DNA from: Pseudeuparius sepicola
Taxonomy: Eukaryota; Arthropoda; Insecta; Coleoptera; Anthribidae
Length of the DNA: 64,000 bases
Assembly: GCA_963920635.1 (NCBI GenBank)
Contig: OY987298.1
Coordinates: 143,504,257 to 143,568,256 of the forward strand
Direction of reading: 5' to 3'
Shown: piece by piece, positions 1 through 8,973 of the stretch
How positions within the stretch are numbered: position 1 is the stretch's first letter
How the letters are laid out: every line of letters starts with the position of its first letter
Translations under genes and position numbers: made by a program
The notes under the pieces: generated by a model
Told to the model about the DNA's origin: nothing
What the model saw: the letters and a program-made list of their open reading frames with translations, nothing else
The model's database searches: none

Positions 1-10
1 AGATAATAAG

Positions 11-420
11 ATCGCAGGGGGGATCTGACTTGTGAGAGAGGCAGATCCACGGGTGTGACAATCCCGCGCTCCCCAGTTACGCAGGGATGGGTCTGGCCTG
101 TGAGAGGGGCAGATTCACGGGTGTAACGATCCCGCGATTCCCAGTTTCGCATGGAGAGGCTTGGCCTGTGACAGGGGCAGACCTATGGGTGTGACAATCC
201 CGCGATATCCAGTTGCGCAGGGAGGGGTCTAGCCGGTGACGGAGGCTGATCCTCGGGTGTGACAATCCCGCGACTCCCAGTTACACAGGGATGGGTCTAG
301 CCTGTGAGAGGGTCAGATCCTCGGGTGTAACGATCCCGTGTTTCCCAGTTAACGCAAGGAGGGGTTTGGCCGGTGACAGGGGCAGATCCTCGGGAGTAAC
401 GATCCCGCGTTATCCTAGTT
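11..420 (+). repeat. 68-bp tandem repeat array, 5' region of the R4/Dong-like element
   Basis: The phrase ATCCCGYG recurs at about 61, 129, 197, 265, 333 and 402, a steady 68-base period over roughly six units. Each unit also carries CCCAGTT, a GGGTCTRGCC-like phrase, GTGA(G/C)AGGGGCAGATC and CGGGTGTRAC. Units differ by scattered substitutions. The array ends about 100 bases before the ORF. Repeated 5' units are known in some non-LTR elements where they act as promoter modules; that role is inference here. Reading frames across the array are by-products of the repeat. Confidence 0.9.
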
Positions 421-522
421 GACCCGTATGGGTAGCGGGTTAGAATACTCCTATCGTGGCTCCGCGAGTCGTAAAAGGCGACCGAGGGCCGTCACTCCCA
501 CGTTACGGGAGAAACCCATGGA

Positions 523-3500
523 ATGGAGATTAATAGGAGTATTGTCATAGGGCCGCTGCCTGGGGATCGCCAGGGCATGTCTGGAGCCGGCGCTGGGCAT
601 GACAGCGAGCGGGACGTCGGTGACAGGGCGCTGATGAGGCGGGCCCCTGTTGCACAAACAGCTACAGCCCAACAACACGAACATCTACAACATGGGAGCC
701 AAACGAGAACTAGGGTTCCACCCACCGAAGGTGCTGCGCGGGAACTTCAGCCAGCGTTCACTCAGGCGGGATTACAACGACGACGCATGAAATGGACTGG
801 GTCCATGAATGAATCGATAATGCGTATTTTTTACAGGGTGACAAACTTAGGACAAGAGATGATCGGCTACCGACAACAACTGCATGCCGAGTTCTGCAGG
901 GAGTTTCCACACATGCAAGTGTCTGAACAAAGAGTGTCAGATCAGTATCGAACTATTCTAAGAAATAACCGAATTCCAGAAACGCGACTTAACGCTATAA
1001 AACGGGAAGTTGAGCTAGAGATCCATGGCGAACACATAGACATAGACAACAACAATGGGGAAATTCAACTGCCTGGACCACAACAAGAAGCCGGAACGGC
1101 AGAGCGAACAACTGAGAATCGGGAAATTCAAGTGCCTGGACCACAACAAAAAGCCGAGAAGACGAGACGAACAATTGAGAATCGGGAATCAGTTAACGGA
1201 GAACACTTTGAAAGCCTAGACACACAGCTGAAAAGGGCGGTATTGCGATACGAAGGCACAGACCCACTGAGCAGACCACCGCTACCAAGATTGAACTCTT
1301 CCAGGAAGCTTGCAATCATGCTCGATATTATGAACACCAGAATTTTACCCAACTATGTTTCAGTAACACCAACATTAGAACATATGCACATGTTAATCTA
1401 CTGTGCCGCAACGGCCATCATCACTGCAATGGGAGCCAAGATCCGGACGGCTCAAGAGTTAAATCGTGCAAGACCAGAACCACGAATGGCTCAATGGGAG
1501 ATGCGACTAAACCGGAAGATCGAGAGTCTCCGTAAAGACATAGGACAAGTAACGGAATATATCAGAGGAGTTAGAACTAGAAAGATCCAGAGGGCGGTGC
1601 AGGCAATAATGAGCCGCACCCAAATGCATTCTCAGCGTGACCCCGCGAACATCACTGCTCAACAATGTCTTGACACATTAAAACAAAAACTTTCTGTTTT
1701 CGCAGGGCGTCTGAGGAGATACAAGGCTAGTAACAACAGGAAACGAGACAACAAACTTTTTGAACGATCAGAAAAAGTTTTCTACCGTACTTTGAATTCT
1801 AGCGCCGATGCCACAAATGCGACTTACCCTACCAGAGAACAGGTCGACGGTTTCTGGAGAAATCAACTTGCCACACCAGGTCCATACAATGTCAGTGCAA
1901 GCTGGATCAGTGAAGAACGCGAGATGGGCCGGAACTATAGCCAGATGCAACATGAGCAATTCACAACCGATGAGGTCTCCAATGTCATAAAGAATTCCCA
2001 CAACTGGAAGGCACCAGGTCCAGATCATCTCCAAAATTACTGGATTAAGAAGTTGTGGTGCACGCATGAACAAATAACTGCCTTAATTAATGAAGTCTTG
2101 CTCGATCCTCTGAAAATGCCATTGTTTCTTACACAGGGTGCAACCTACTTGTTACCAAAGGACCAGCGGAATACGGATAATCCTGCCAAGTACCGCCCAA
2201 TAACCTGCTTGCCTACGCTGTACAAGATAATCACATCTTGCCTTACGCAGCGAATATATGCTCACTGTGAGCGGAACAACATCATTGCAATGCAGCAGAA
2301 GGGCTGCTCGAAGGGCGCAATGGGATGCAAGGAGCAACTCATCATAGACTCTGTCATCTGCAACCAGGCTCATTCCAGGCAACGAAACCTCTACATGGCT
2401 TATGTGGACTACAAAAAAGCATTTGATTCCGTACCTCACGACTGGCTCACAGGTATCTTAAAGCTGTACAAAATAGATCATCATACAGTTTCCTTTTTAG
2501 AACACGTTATGACAACCTGGCGCACTAAGATACAACTCAGAACCGCAAGCAGTAACATCGAGACCGACACAATCAACATCCGAAGAGGGATTTTCCAAGG
2601 AGATTCACTCAGTCCACTGTGGTTCTGCATGGCGATGAACCCTCTATCACACCGGTTGAACTCTACAAAATATGGCTTCGCTATCAAAAGCAACAACGCA
2701 GAAGCGATCAAGTTGAATCACCTGTTATATATGGATGATTTAAAACTGATGGCCGCAACCAAGAACCAACTAACGCAAATGCTTAAAATTGTAGAGGAGT
2801 TCTCCAGGGACATCGGAATGCAGTTTGGACTGGACAAGTGCCGCACCCTTAATATCGTCCGGGGAAAGCTCGAACAAGGCGCACACGAGATGCAGGACGG
2901 ACAGGAGATCGAAGCAATGAGCGTGGGAGATACATACAAGTACCTCGGGATGAAGCAAGCTCAAAGGATAGATCATCGAACAATGAAGACCGATTTAACT
3001 AATGAATTCATCAAGAGAGTAAGACAAGTAGTGCGAACTGATCTTAACAGCAGGAATTTGTTTAAGGCCCTAAACACGTATGCGTGCTCTGTACTAAGCT
3101 ATTCCTTCGGAATAGTGAATTGGACCAACACGGACATCAACAACTTGCAACGAAAAGTTAGGACACTACTGACAAAAGCTCATAAACATCATCCCCGTAG
3201 CGCCGTAGAAAGAACAACCCTGCCACGTCAACAAGGAGGAAGAGGATTGGCAGACCTCAGCAAGCAATTGGACCAACAAATACTAAATCTGCGTAATTAT
3301 TTCCACAGACAGGCCAACAGCTCCACACTACATAAAGCTATATGCGGAGCAGACGTCTCAACACCGCTACGTCTGACGGAACACGAGCATCACAATCACC
3401 ACCGAACCGACAACGATAAACTACAGAGGTGGTTAGAGAAGCCGCTGCACGGGAGACATCCTAATGAGGTTAACCAGGAACATGTCGACAAGTTAGCGTC

Positions 3501-4242
3501 GTACTATTGGCTGACCTCGGGACGAATGTTCCCAGAGACAGAAGGCTTCTTACTGGCCATACAAGATCAGGTTATACCAACTCGCAACTACCTAAAATTC
3601 ATTGTAGGAGATGCATCGGTAGTGGATGACAGATGCAGATACGGGTGCCCAACTTCAGAAACAATCCAGCACATAACAGGAGGATGTCAGATGTTTGCAT
3701 CAACGGAATATAAGGAACGACACGATTCGGTTGCCAAGATCTTGCACCAGGAACTGGCGGAAAAGCTGCTGCTTGTGCAGACAGAGAGGGTCCCATATTA
3801 CAACTACACACCTGAGCCTGTTCTTGAGAACAGAAACTACAAGATGTACTGGGATCGTACAGTTCTGACTGATCAACGAGTTGCCCATAACAGACCGGAC
3901 CTTATAATAGTTGATAAAATTTCTAGGAAGACAACTCTGATTGATGTGGCCATCCCGAACAACAACAACCTGCGTGTGAAGCAAGTCGAGAAGATCGCGA
4001 AGTACAGAGACTTAGAAGAACGAATTAGAAGGCAATGGGAAATGGAGAACGTCCAGACGATTCCAATCATCATGTCAACAACTGGTGTTATACCAAAAAG
4101 TTTGCTGAGAAACATCAAGGAGCTGAATCTAACTGATAGTCTTTACAGGTCCATGCAGAAAGCGGTACTGCTTGCGACAGCCCGAACCGTCAGGAAATTC
4201 ATGGGGAATGCAGGATCGTCCAACAACATCAATGTCACCTAA
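523..4242 (+). CDS. R4/Dong-like retrotransposon polyprotein (Myb-like, reverse transcriptase, CCHC, restriction-like endonuclease)
   Basis: Intact 1239-residue protein that should nick TAA target DNA and reverse-transcribe the element RNA there. Residues 85-150 resemble a Myb-type DNA-binding fold (RMKWTGSMNE...EFCREFPHMQ...VSDQYRTIL). Residues 179-221 hold a 21-residue unit twice (EIQLPGPQQ and EIQVPGPQQ). Reverse transcriptase spans about 480-800: KAPGPD near 497, YVDYKKAFD at 627-635 with catalytic Asp 629, RRGIFQGDSLSP from 687, and YMDD at 736-739. A zinc knuckle CX3CX7HX4C lies at 1038-1055. The PD-(D/E)XK-like endonuclease has RPD at 1124-1126 and LIDVAIP with Asp 1141. The ATG at 523 is the first in frame, but an out-of-frame ATG at 518 opens a 10-codon frame across it, so the true start may be later (Met 19, 38 or 89). 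The 3' UTR and TAA tail follow directly. Confidence 0.9.
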   Translation: MEINRSIVIGPLPGDRQGMSGAGAGHDSERDVGDRALMRRAPVAQTATAQQHEHLQHGSQTRTRVPPTEGAARELQPAFTQAGLQRRRMKWTGSMNESIMRIFYRVTNLGQEMIGYRQQLHAEFCREFPHMQVSEQRVSDQYRTILRNNRIPETRLNAIKREVELEIHGEHIDIDNNNGEIQLPGPQQEAGTAERTTENREIQVPGPQQKAEKTRRTIENRESVNGEHFESLDTQLKRAVLRYEGTDPLSRPPLPRLNSSRKLAIMLDIMNTRILPNYVSVTPTLEHMHMLIYCAATAIITAMGAKIRTAQELNRARPEPRMAQWEMRLNRKIESLRKDIGQVTEYIRGVRTRKIQRAVQAIMSRTQMHSQRDPANITAQQCLDTLKQKLSVFAGRLRRYKASNNRKRDNKLFERSEKVFYRTLNSSADATNATYPTREQVDGFWRNQLATPGPYNVSASWISEEREMGRNYSQMQHEQFTTDEVSNVIKNSHNWKAPGPDHLQNYWIKKLWCTHEQITALINEVLLDPLKMPLFLTQGATYLLPKDQRNTDNPAKYRPITCLPTLYKIITSCLTQRIYAHCERNNIIAMQQKGCSKGAMGCKEQLIIDSVICNQAHSRQRNLYMAYVDYKKAFDSVPHDWLTGILKLYKIDHHTVSFLEHVMTTWRTKIQLRTASSNIETDTINIRRGIFQGDSLSPLWFCMAMNPLSHRLNSTKYGFAIKSNNAEAIKLNHLLYMDDLKLMAATKNQLTQMLKIVEEFSRDIGMQFGLDKCRTLNIVRGKLEQGAHEMQDGQEIEAMSVGDTYKYLGMKQAQRIDHRTMKTDLTNEFIKRVRQVVRTDLNSRNLFKALNTYACSVLSYSFGIVNWTNTDINNLQRKVRTLLTKAHKHHPRSAVERTTLPRQQGGRGLADLSKQLDQQILNLRNYFHRQANSSTLHKAICGADVSTPLRLTEHEHHNHHRTDNDKLQRWLEKPLHGRHPNEVNQEHVDKLASYYWLTSGRMFPETEGFLLAIQDQVIPTRNYLKFIVGDASVVDDRCRYGCPTSETIQHITGGCQMFASTEYKERHDSVAKILHQELAEKLLLVQTERVPYYNYTPEPVLENRNYKMYWDRTVLTDQRVAHNRPDLIIVDKISRKTTLIDVAIPNNNNLRVKQVEKIAKYRDLEERIRRQWEMENVQTIPIIMSTTGVIPKSLLRNIKELNLTDSLYRSMQKAVLLATARTVRKFMGNAGSSNNINVT

Positions 4243-4361
4243 GGCCCGATTACATGGCAAGGGTCTCGTCCGAGCCAGATCCTTTTGGTATCCGGGATAC
4301 CCGGGATCTGAGTGAATGTTCCCCGTAGAGGGAGTGCGAATGCCTTTTGGCTAAGTCGAGA

Positions 4362-4384
4362 TAATAATAATAATAATAATAATA
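4362..4384 (+). repeat. (TAA)n tail/target between two R4/Dong-like copies
   Basis: About seven TAA units follow the 3' end of the first element. The second, 5'-truncated copy starts inside this run at AGTAGTGCG, the same bases found at 3026 onward in the full copy. The run is both the tail of one element and the insertion site of the next. Confidence 0.9.
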
Positions 4385-5740
4385 GTAGTGCGAACTGATC
4401 TTAACAGCAGGAATTTGTTTAAGGCCCTGAACACGTATGCGTGCTCTGTACTCAGCTATTCGTTCGGAATAGTGAATTGGACCAACACGGACATCAACAA
4501 CCTGCAACGAAAAGTTAGGACACTACTGACAAAAGCTCATAAACATCATCCCCGTAGAGCCGTAGAAAGAACAACTCTGCCACGACAACTAGGAGGAAGA
4601 GGATTGGCAGATCTCAGCAAGCAATTGGACCAACAAATATTAAATCTGCGTAATTATTTCTACAGGCAGGCCAACAGCTCCACACTACATAGGGCTATAT
4701 GCGGAGCAGACGTCTCAACACCGCTACGTCTGACGGAACACGAGCGTCAAAATCACCACCGAACCGACAACGATAAACTACAGAGGTGGTTGGGGAAGCC
4801 GCTGCACGGGAGGCATCCTGATGAGGTTAACCAGGAACATGTCGACAAGTTAGCGTCGAACTATTGGCTGACCTCGGGACGAATGTTCCCCGAGACGGAA
4901 GGCTTCCTACTGGCCATACAAGATCAGGTTATACCAACTCGCAACTACCTAAAATTCATTGTAGGAGATGCATCGGTAGTGGATGACAGATGCAGATACG
5001 GGTGCCCAACTTCAGAAACAATCCAGCACATAACAGGAGGATGTCAGATGTTCGCATCAACGGAATATAAGGAACGACACGATTCGGTTGCCAAGATCTT
5101 GCACCGGGAACTGGCGGAAAAGCTGCTGCTTGTGCAGACAGAAAGGGTCCCATATTACAACTACACACCTGAGCCTGTTCTTGAGAACAGCAACTACAAG
5201 ATGTACTGGGATCGTACAGTTCTGACTGATCAACGAGTTGCCCATAACAGACCGGACCTTATAATAGTTGATAAAATTTCTAGGAAGACAACTCTGATTG
5301 ATGTGGCCATCCCGAACAACAACAACCTGCGTGTGAAGCAAGTCGAGAAGATCGCGAAGTACAGAGACTTAGAAGAACGAATTAGAAGGCAATGGGAAAT
5401 GGAGAACGTCCAGACGATTCCAATCATCATGTCAACAACTGGTGTTATACCAAAAAGTTTGCTGAGAAACATCAAGGAGCTGAATCTAACTGATAGTCTT
5501 TACAGGTCCATGCAGAAAGCGGTACTACTTGCGACAGCCCGAACCGTTAGGAAATTCATGGGGAGTGCAGGAACGTCCAACAACATCAATGTCACCTAAG
5601 GCCCGATAACATGGCAAGGGTCTCGTCCGAGCCAGATCCTTATGGTATCCGGGATACCCGGGATCTGAGTGAATGTTCCCCAGAGAGGGAGTGCGAATGC
5701 CTTTTGGCTAAGTCGATAATAATAATAATAATAACAATAT
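4384..5740 (+). mobile_element. 5'-truncated R4/Dong-like copy inserted head to tail
   Basis: From 4384 the sequence repeats 3027-4360 of the upstream element at an offset of 1357 bases with only scattered substitutions, and ends in the same 3' UTR and a (TAA)n tail near 5717-5735. Everything 5' of the end of the reverse transcriptase is missing, the usual result of incomplete reverse transcription. The low divergence suggests both copies are recent. Confidence 0.9.
4388..5599 (+). pseudogene. C-terminal fragment of R4/Dong-like polyprotein (zinc knuckle and endonuclease)
   Basis: Open frame of 403 codons, collinear with residues 837-1239 of the full protein. It lacks the Myb-like region and all reverse transcriptase catalytic motifs. 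It keeps the CX3CX7HX4C knuckle (from 4991) and the RPD...LIDVAIP endonuclease motifs (from 5249), with no stop or frameshift. The opening ATG arises at the insertion junction: the full copy has GTG (Val) at that codon. Nothing shows it is expressed. If it were, the product would be an endonuclease-only protein, so I call it a fragment rather than a gene. Differences from the parent are mostly single substitutions, for example RNYK versus SNYK just before the endonuclease. Confidence 0.85.
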
Positions 5741-6060
5741 TTATTAAATAAAATAAGTTTCCATGCGAAAATTACATTGGAAATAAATAAATATTCATTG
5801 ATTAGGGCAAAAGGTAAACTAGTAATGTAACTATAAATAAGTTCAGGAGTCTCTTGCACTCGGGTTGCTTAAGTTCTGTGACTTGTCTGCGTATCCAAGT
5901 ACTAAAGATGCGAAAAGTGTACCTACAAAAATTGTAATACCCCATTTGCCTTGGTTTATACCTAGATACATTGCAATGAAATGCACAACAGGAAGAAAAT
6001 AACAACAATGAGAAAAAAAAACAAACACAAAAATTATTCTACGTAGGTACATATTATAGG
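5741..6060. other. AT-rich stretch with no recognisable feature
   Basis: After the second TAA tail the sequence is AT-rich and low in complexity. Short frames on the minus strand have no recognisable motif. I see nothing else in it. Confidence 0.5.
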
Positions 6061-6064
6061 ACTG

Positions 6065-6260
6065 AGTGTTTCACCTTTTTGAGAATTCGAAATCTCTTTT
6101 AATTAACCAATTAGTTAAGAGTTTCTTAAAATGTCTGTGGAATATTTTATTTTTTAAATCCAGAGGTAATTTATTGAATATCAAATAACCAGTATGCTCG
6201 AATACTCTTTGCATTCTGGTCGTTTCGACCCTAGCTAGGAACAGTAACATTATCAATTAT
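6065..6260 (-). pseudogene. C-terminal tail of a LINE reverse transcriptase protein (remnant)
   Basis: The minus strand reads RVETTRMQRVFEHTGYLIFN, then KLPLDLKN and FKKLLTNWL. This matches the layout of the extreme C-terminus of jockey/CR1-type LINE proteins, where a G..LFN.LP..LK phrase precedes a FK..LK..L segment. Only about 60 codons remain; no reverse transcriptase core lies within a kilobase. I infer a severely truncated LINE tail. The match is to a general family pattern recalled by eye, so other LINE clades are possible. Confidence 0.5.
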
Positions 6261-6429
6261 CATTATTGCCATGTATATTTTTGGTTTAGACTAGCTCATG
6301 ATCGAATCAAATATAAGCACCAAAGTACCTGTAATATAATATATGATACCCGATGTCAAGTTTTAGATGTCAGATAAAATCATCTGTCTATTTTGTAGCT
6401 GTGCTATTTTATAGAGGCGCTATGGCACA

Positions 6430-7545
6430 ACCTTCTCAAGCTTACAAGCCCTGTGCAAACATGTGGCAACGCCGCAGCGGGACGGTTCAACGGGTCTATG
6501 CAGTATAGAGCAGTCTGCACTTTGGCTTAGTTTATCTTTTCTAATAGATGTTCAACCTTCTTTTTAATTATAATTAAATATATTTGCGAACTTTGTTTCA
6601 ATAATTGGGTACCTAGGTAAGTTGGTACATATTAGTTTAGCAGACAATAAAAGCAGTAAGAAGTAACAAAATATACACAGAAGTTTAAGTATTTATAATA
6701 AGTACGATTCCTGGTGTGGATAGGTACATTTTCGACAAATTATATGACAAATTTGGGCAAATAGAGGGGACTGCATTTTGTTGTAAGTCGAATTTTTGTG
6801 AGAATTTTTTGCAAAGTGCGCCATCAGGCAAATGATGATTACCTATCTTCCCATAATAATACAAACAACAAGCGAAGAGAGATTAGCATGTTGTGAAGGA
6901 GAGTAACCTCTTCTGATTGAAATGACAGGGTCAATTCCATAATACATTCAACTAAATTATCTTTTGACTTTAACATTAGGTAAAGAAACTTTTGCAACAA
7001 TACTAAACAATGGTTGGATTGTTAGAAAGCTCCTTTAATTTTAAAGAGTACCTAGGTACTTTAGTTTGTCTATTCTATACAATTGGCCCTTAATCATTTT
7101 ATTCTTAAATTTTCGTCCTTCGGAAAGCCCAAAACGAATACAAGTTGACCGCTTGCCGTCAAAGAAAGAAACCCTAGCTACTTCAAGTTATTATTACGAT
7201 TTGACTTACAGCTAGGTATGTAACTAAGTTCTAGCTTCCCGCTTCCCTCGACAGTTCTAGGCATCTTGAGGCTTGAAATTGTAAAGGAACGATTTTTCAC
7301 TTCAAACTTTGAGAGAAATGTTTCATTTTTTCACAAACAAAACAGATTTATAAAAAAGCTGTCGCCAGCACTTCGGGCTGTCTTCCCACCCACAGACACA
7401 CTGCGTCGTCGTAGCAATCTGGTGACGATATCACTAGCACTACACAATTAATTATGGTAAATTTCTTGTAAAATCAACTGACAGGCAGTGTCAGGGCACG
7501 CGACGCGACGTGGACCCGCATCCCTTGTTGCCAGTTTTCTCTACT
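6430..7545 (+). repeat. Dispersed repeat R, copy 1
   Basis: This block recurs at 14145-16625 (same strand, interrupted) and at 63474-64000 (opposite strand). Shared landmarks are CAACCTTCTCAAGCTTACAA at the left, AAGTACGATTCCTGG near 6700, TTGACTTTAACATTAGG near 6967, CAAGTTGACCGCTTGCCG near 7142, and GCAACAAGGGATGCGGGTCC (minus strand) near 7520. No protein motif is recognisable and the short frames do not stay open across copies. I class it as an unidentified interspersed element. Confidence 0.7.
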
Positions 7546-7976
7546 TCACGGCTTCTCGATCGGCTGTGGCTATGGATGCCTGATATTTTAGAAATAGCAG
7601 ACTTTTTCGTTGTGTGAAGTCTAATTTCAAGTATATTCCTCCTTCCTTTCCGAAGAGGTCCTCGGCCTTTTCAATTAAAATATTCATTGCTTGGCTTAAA
7701 AGGCCAATAAAAATTTTATTCCCTAAAAATCTGGCGTTACGCTTGAACGTTTTACGAGCGCATTGCCGGCCCCGTTATGCATCTGCCGATTACACGGCTG
7801 CGCCGTAAAGCCGACTTCATTGTTTTGGGTTAATGACATCTGGAAATATCGGAGATCTGGAAAATGAGGGATACGGGGCAATTGAAAATGGCGGCGTCAG
7901 ATGTAGATACCGTATATTCAAAAAAGAAACGAAGCCATATAACCACCGTATATACGGTGTGACTTTTATTAGTACA
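7546..7976. other. Unique stretch, no gene seen
   Basis: Mixed composition with a mildly G+C-rich patch at 7740-7810. A short hairpin (CCACCGTATATACGGTG) lies near 7942-7958. I see no coding signal. Confidence 0.4.
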
Positions 7977-8250
7977 GTAGCTGACCCGACAGACGTTGTC
8001 CTGCCTTAACTACGAATGTTCAATTCGAACTGGAATAAATAAAAAAAACAAAAACATAGTGTTTATTGTTATGCTTTTTGATACACAAAATTCTTAGTTT
8101 TGTTTTCTGGCGCATAAATAAATAATGTTGAAGATTTTCCGACGCGGGAGCAGGCGACATACAATTGGCCATGTGAAAAACATGGATTTTCAAGATTGAT
8201 GCCACAAACACTTAACGACTGCCCTTGGGATTTATTTATCGATTTATTGT
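7977..8250 (-). mobile_element. Helitron 3' end with helicase C-terminal fragment, copy 1
   Basis: On the minus strand, frames within 8069-8250 read NKSINKSQGQSLSV, then GQLYVACSRVG and LFIYAPENKTKNFVY. This is the conserved last segment of the PIF1-like helicase domain of Helitron Rep/Hel proteins. Downstream on that strand lie an AT-rich tail and GACAACGTCTGTCGGGTCAG followed by CTA, resembling a Helitron 3' terminus. No Rep domain or helicase Walker motifs are present, so this is a short terminal fragment without activity. Confidence 0.75.
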
Positions 8251-8329
8251 TGCGGAACAATAAATGACCCGACAGACGTTGTTCTGACCCGTCCTGACAG
8301 ACGTAGTCCTGACCCGTCCTGACCCGGGA

Positions 8330-8517
8330 TTCATGTTTTTTTACATGGCCAATTGTATGTCGCCTGCTCCCGCGTCGGAAAATCTTCAACATTATTTATT
8401 TATGCGCCAGAAAACTAAACTAAGAATTTTGTGTATCAAAAAGCATTACAATAAACACTAGGTATGTTTTGAATATTCATAGTTAAGACAGGACAACGTG
8501 TGTCGGTCACTACCATA
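8330..8517 (+). mobile_element. Helitron 3' end with helicase C-terminal fragment, copy 2 (inverted)
   Basis: The plus strand encodes the same GQLYVACSRVG...LFIYAPEN motif, then an in-frame stop, then TKNFVYQKAL. It ends with GACAACGTGTGTCGG and TCACTA. It mirrors copy 1 across about 80 bases that contain repeats of TGACCCG and CAGACG. The two fragments point away from each other, so the pair forms an imperfect inverted repeat of roughly 190-base arms. Confidence 0.7.
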
Positions 8518-8678
8518 ACTTGAGAACTACTTCATTAATCTTTTTTAAGTTTTCTGAAATTTTCCAGTTTTCTGCGCAATTTTCTTAATTTTTCTTTCCG
8601 TAAAAACCTTGCATAAGGCTTTAGAAGACTTATTAAAAAAAGATAAATGGAATCGGCAAAGCCGTTCTCAAGTTATGG
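8513..8678. repeat. Short inverted repeat, 15-bp arms
   Basis: CCATAACTTGAGAAC at 8513-8527 is the exact reverse complement of 8664-8678. The 136-base interior is AT-rich. It may be a small foldback element or the outer stem of a larger degenerate one. Confidence 0.5.
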
Positions 8679-8726
8679 CGTGACCAAAGGAAATATGGAT
8701 TCATTTTTATAGTCGAGATGAATTTG

Positions 8727-8973
8727 GCTCAAACTGATCACCACCCTATTTTGCACCTTCTGCAGCATCGAAACTTCGCGAAAACCCGCGAAAAAACCGA
8801 AATTTTGAAAGATTTATGCCGTGTTTACGTCCGGCCCGGCCGCTGTTTTCGCCCGACAATCGGCGCGCGGACGTGAACACGGCATAAATCTTTCAAAATT
8901 TCGGTTTTTCCGCGGGTTTTCGCGAAGTTTCATGCTGCAGAAGGTGCAAAATAGGGTGGTGATCAGTTTGAGC
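8727..8973. repeat. Near-perfect 247-bp palindrome (106-bp arms, 36-bp spacer)
   Basis: GCTCAAACTGATCACCACCC at 8727 is mirrored at the right end (8954-8973), and the match runs inward through ATTTTGAAAGATTTATGCCG to CGTCC at 8828-8832 and GGACG at 8869-8873. Only a few mismatches or one-base gaps are visible. The central spacer is rich in G+C (GGCCCGGCCGC, CGGCGCGCGG). Such high arm identity implies recent origin or gene conversion between arms. Likely a small foldback transposon. Confidence 0.85.

Larger units (their letters stand above)
9..4383 (+). mobile_element. Full-length R4/Dong-like non-LTR retrotransposon
   Basis: Seen: a 68-bp tandem array, a single long ORF (523-4242), a ~120-bp 3' UTR ending GGCTAAGTCGAG, then (TAA)n. 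The bases before the array also read ATAATAA, so both edges lie in TAA repeats. Known: the R4/Dong lineage encodes one ORF with a reverse transcriptase and a C-terminal restriction-like endonuclease, and Dong inserts into TAA microsatellites. The order of parts, the TAA seating and the absence of an apurinic endonuclease fit that lineage. The intact ORF suggests a young, possibly active copy. Exact 5' edge is uncertain by about 10 bases. Confidence 0.85.

Noticed and set aside
11..420. Regular repeats that might be a CRISPR array
   Set aside because: The period is a full 68-base unit with no unique spacers, it is joined to a eukaryotic retrotransposon, and no cas genes exist.
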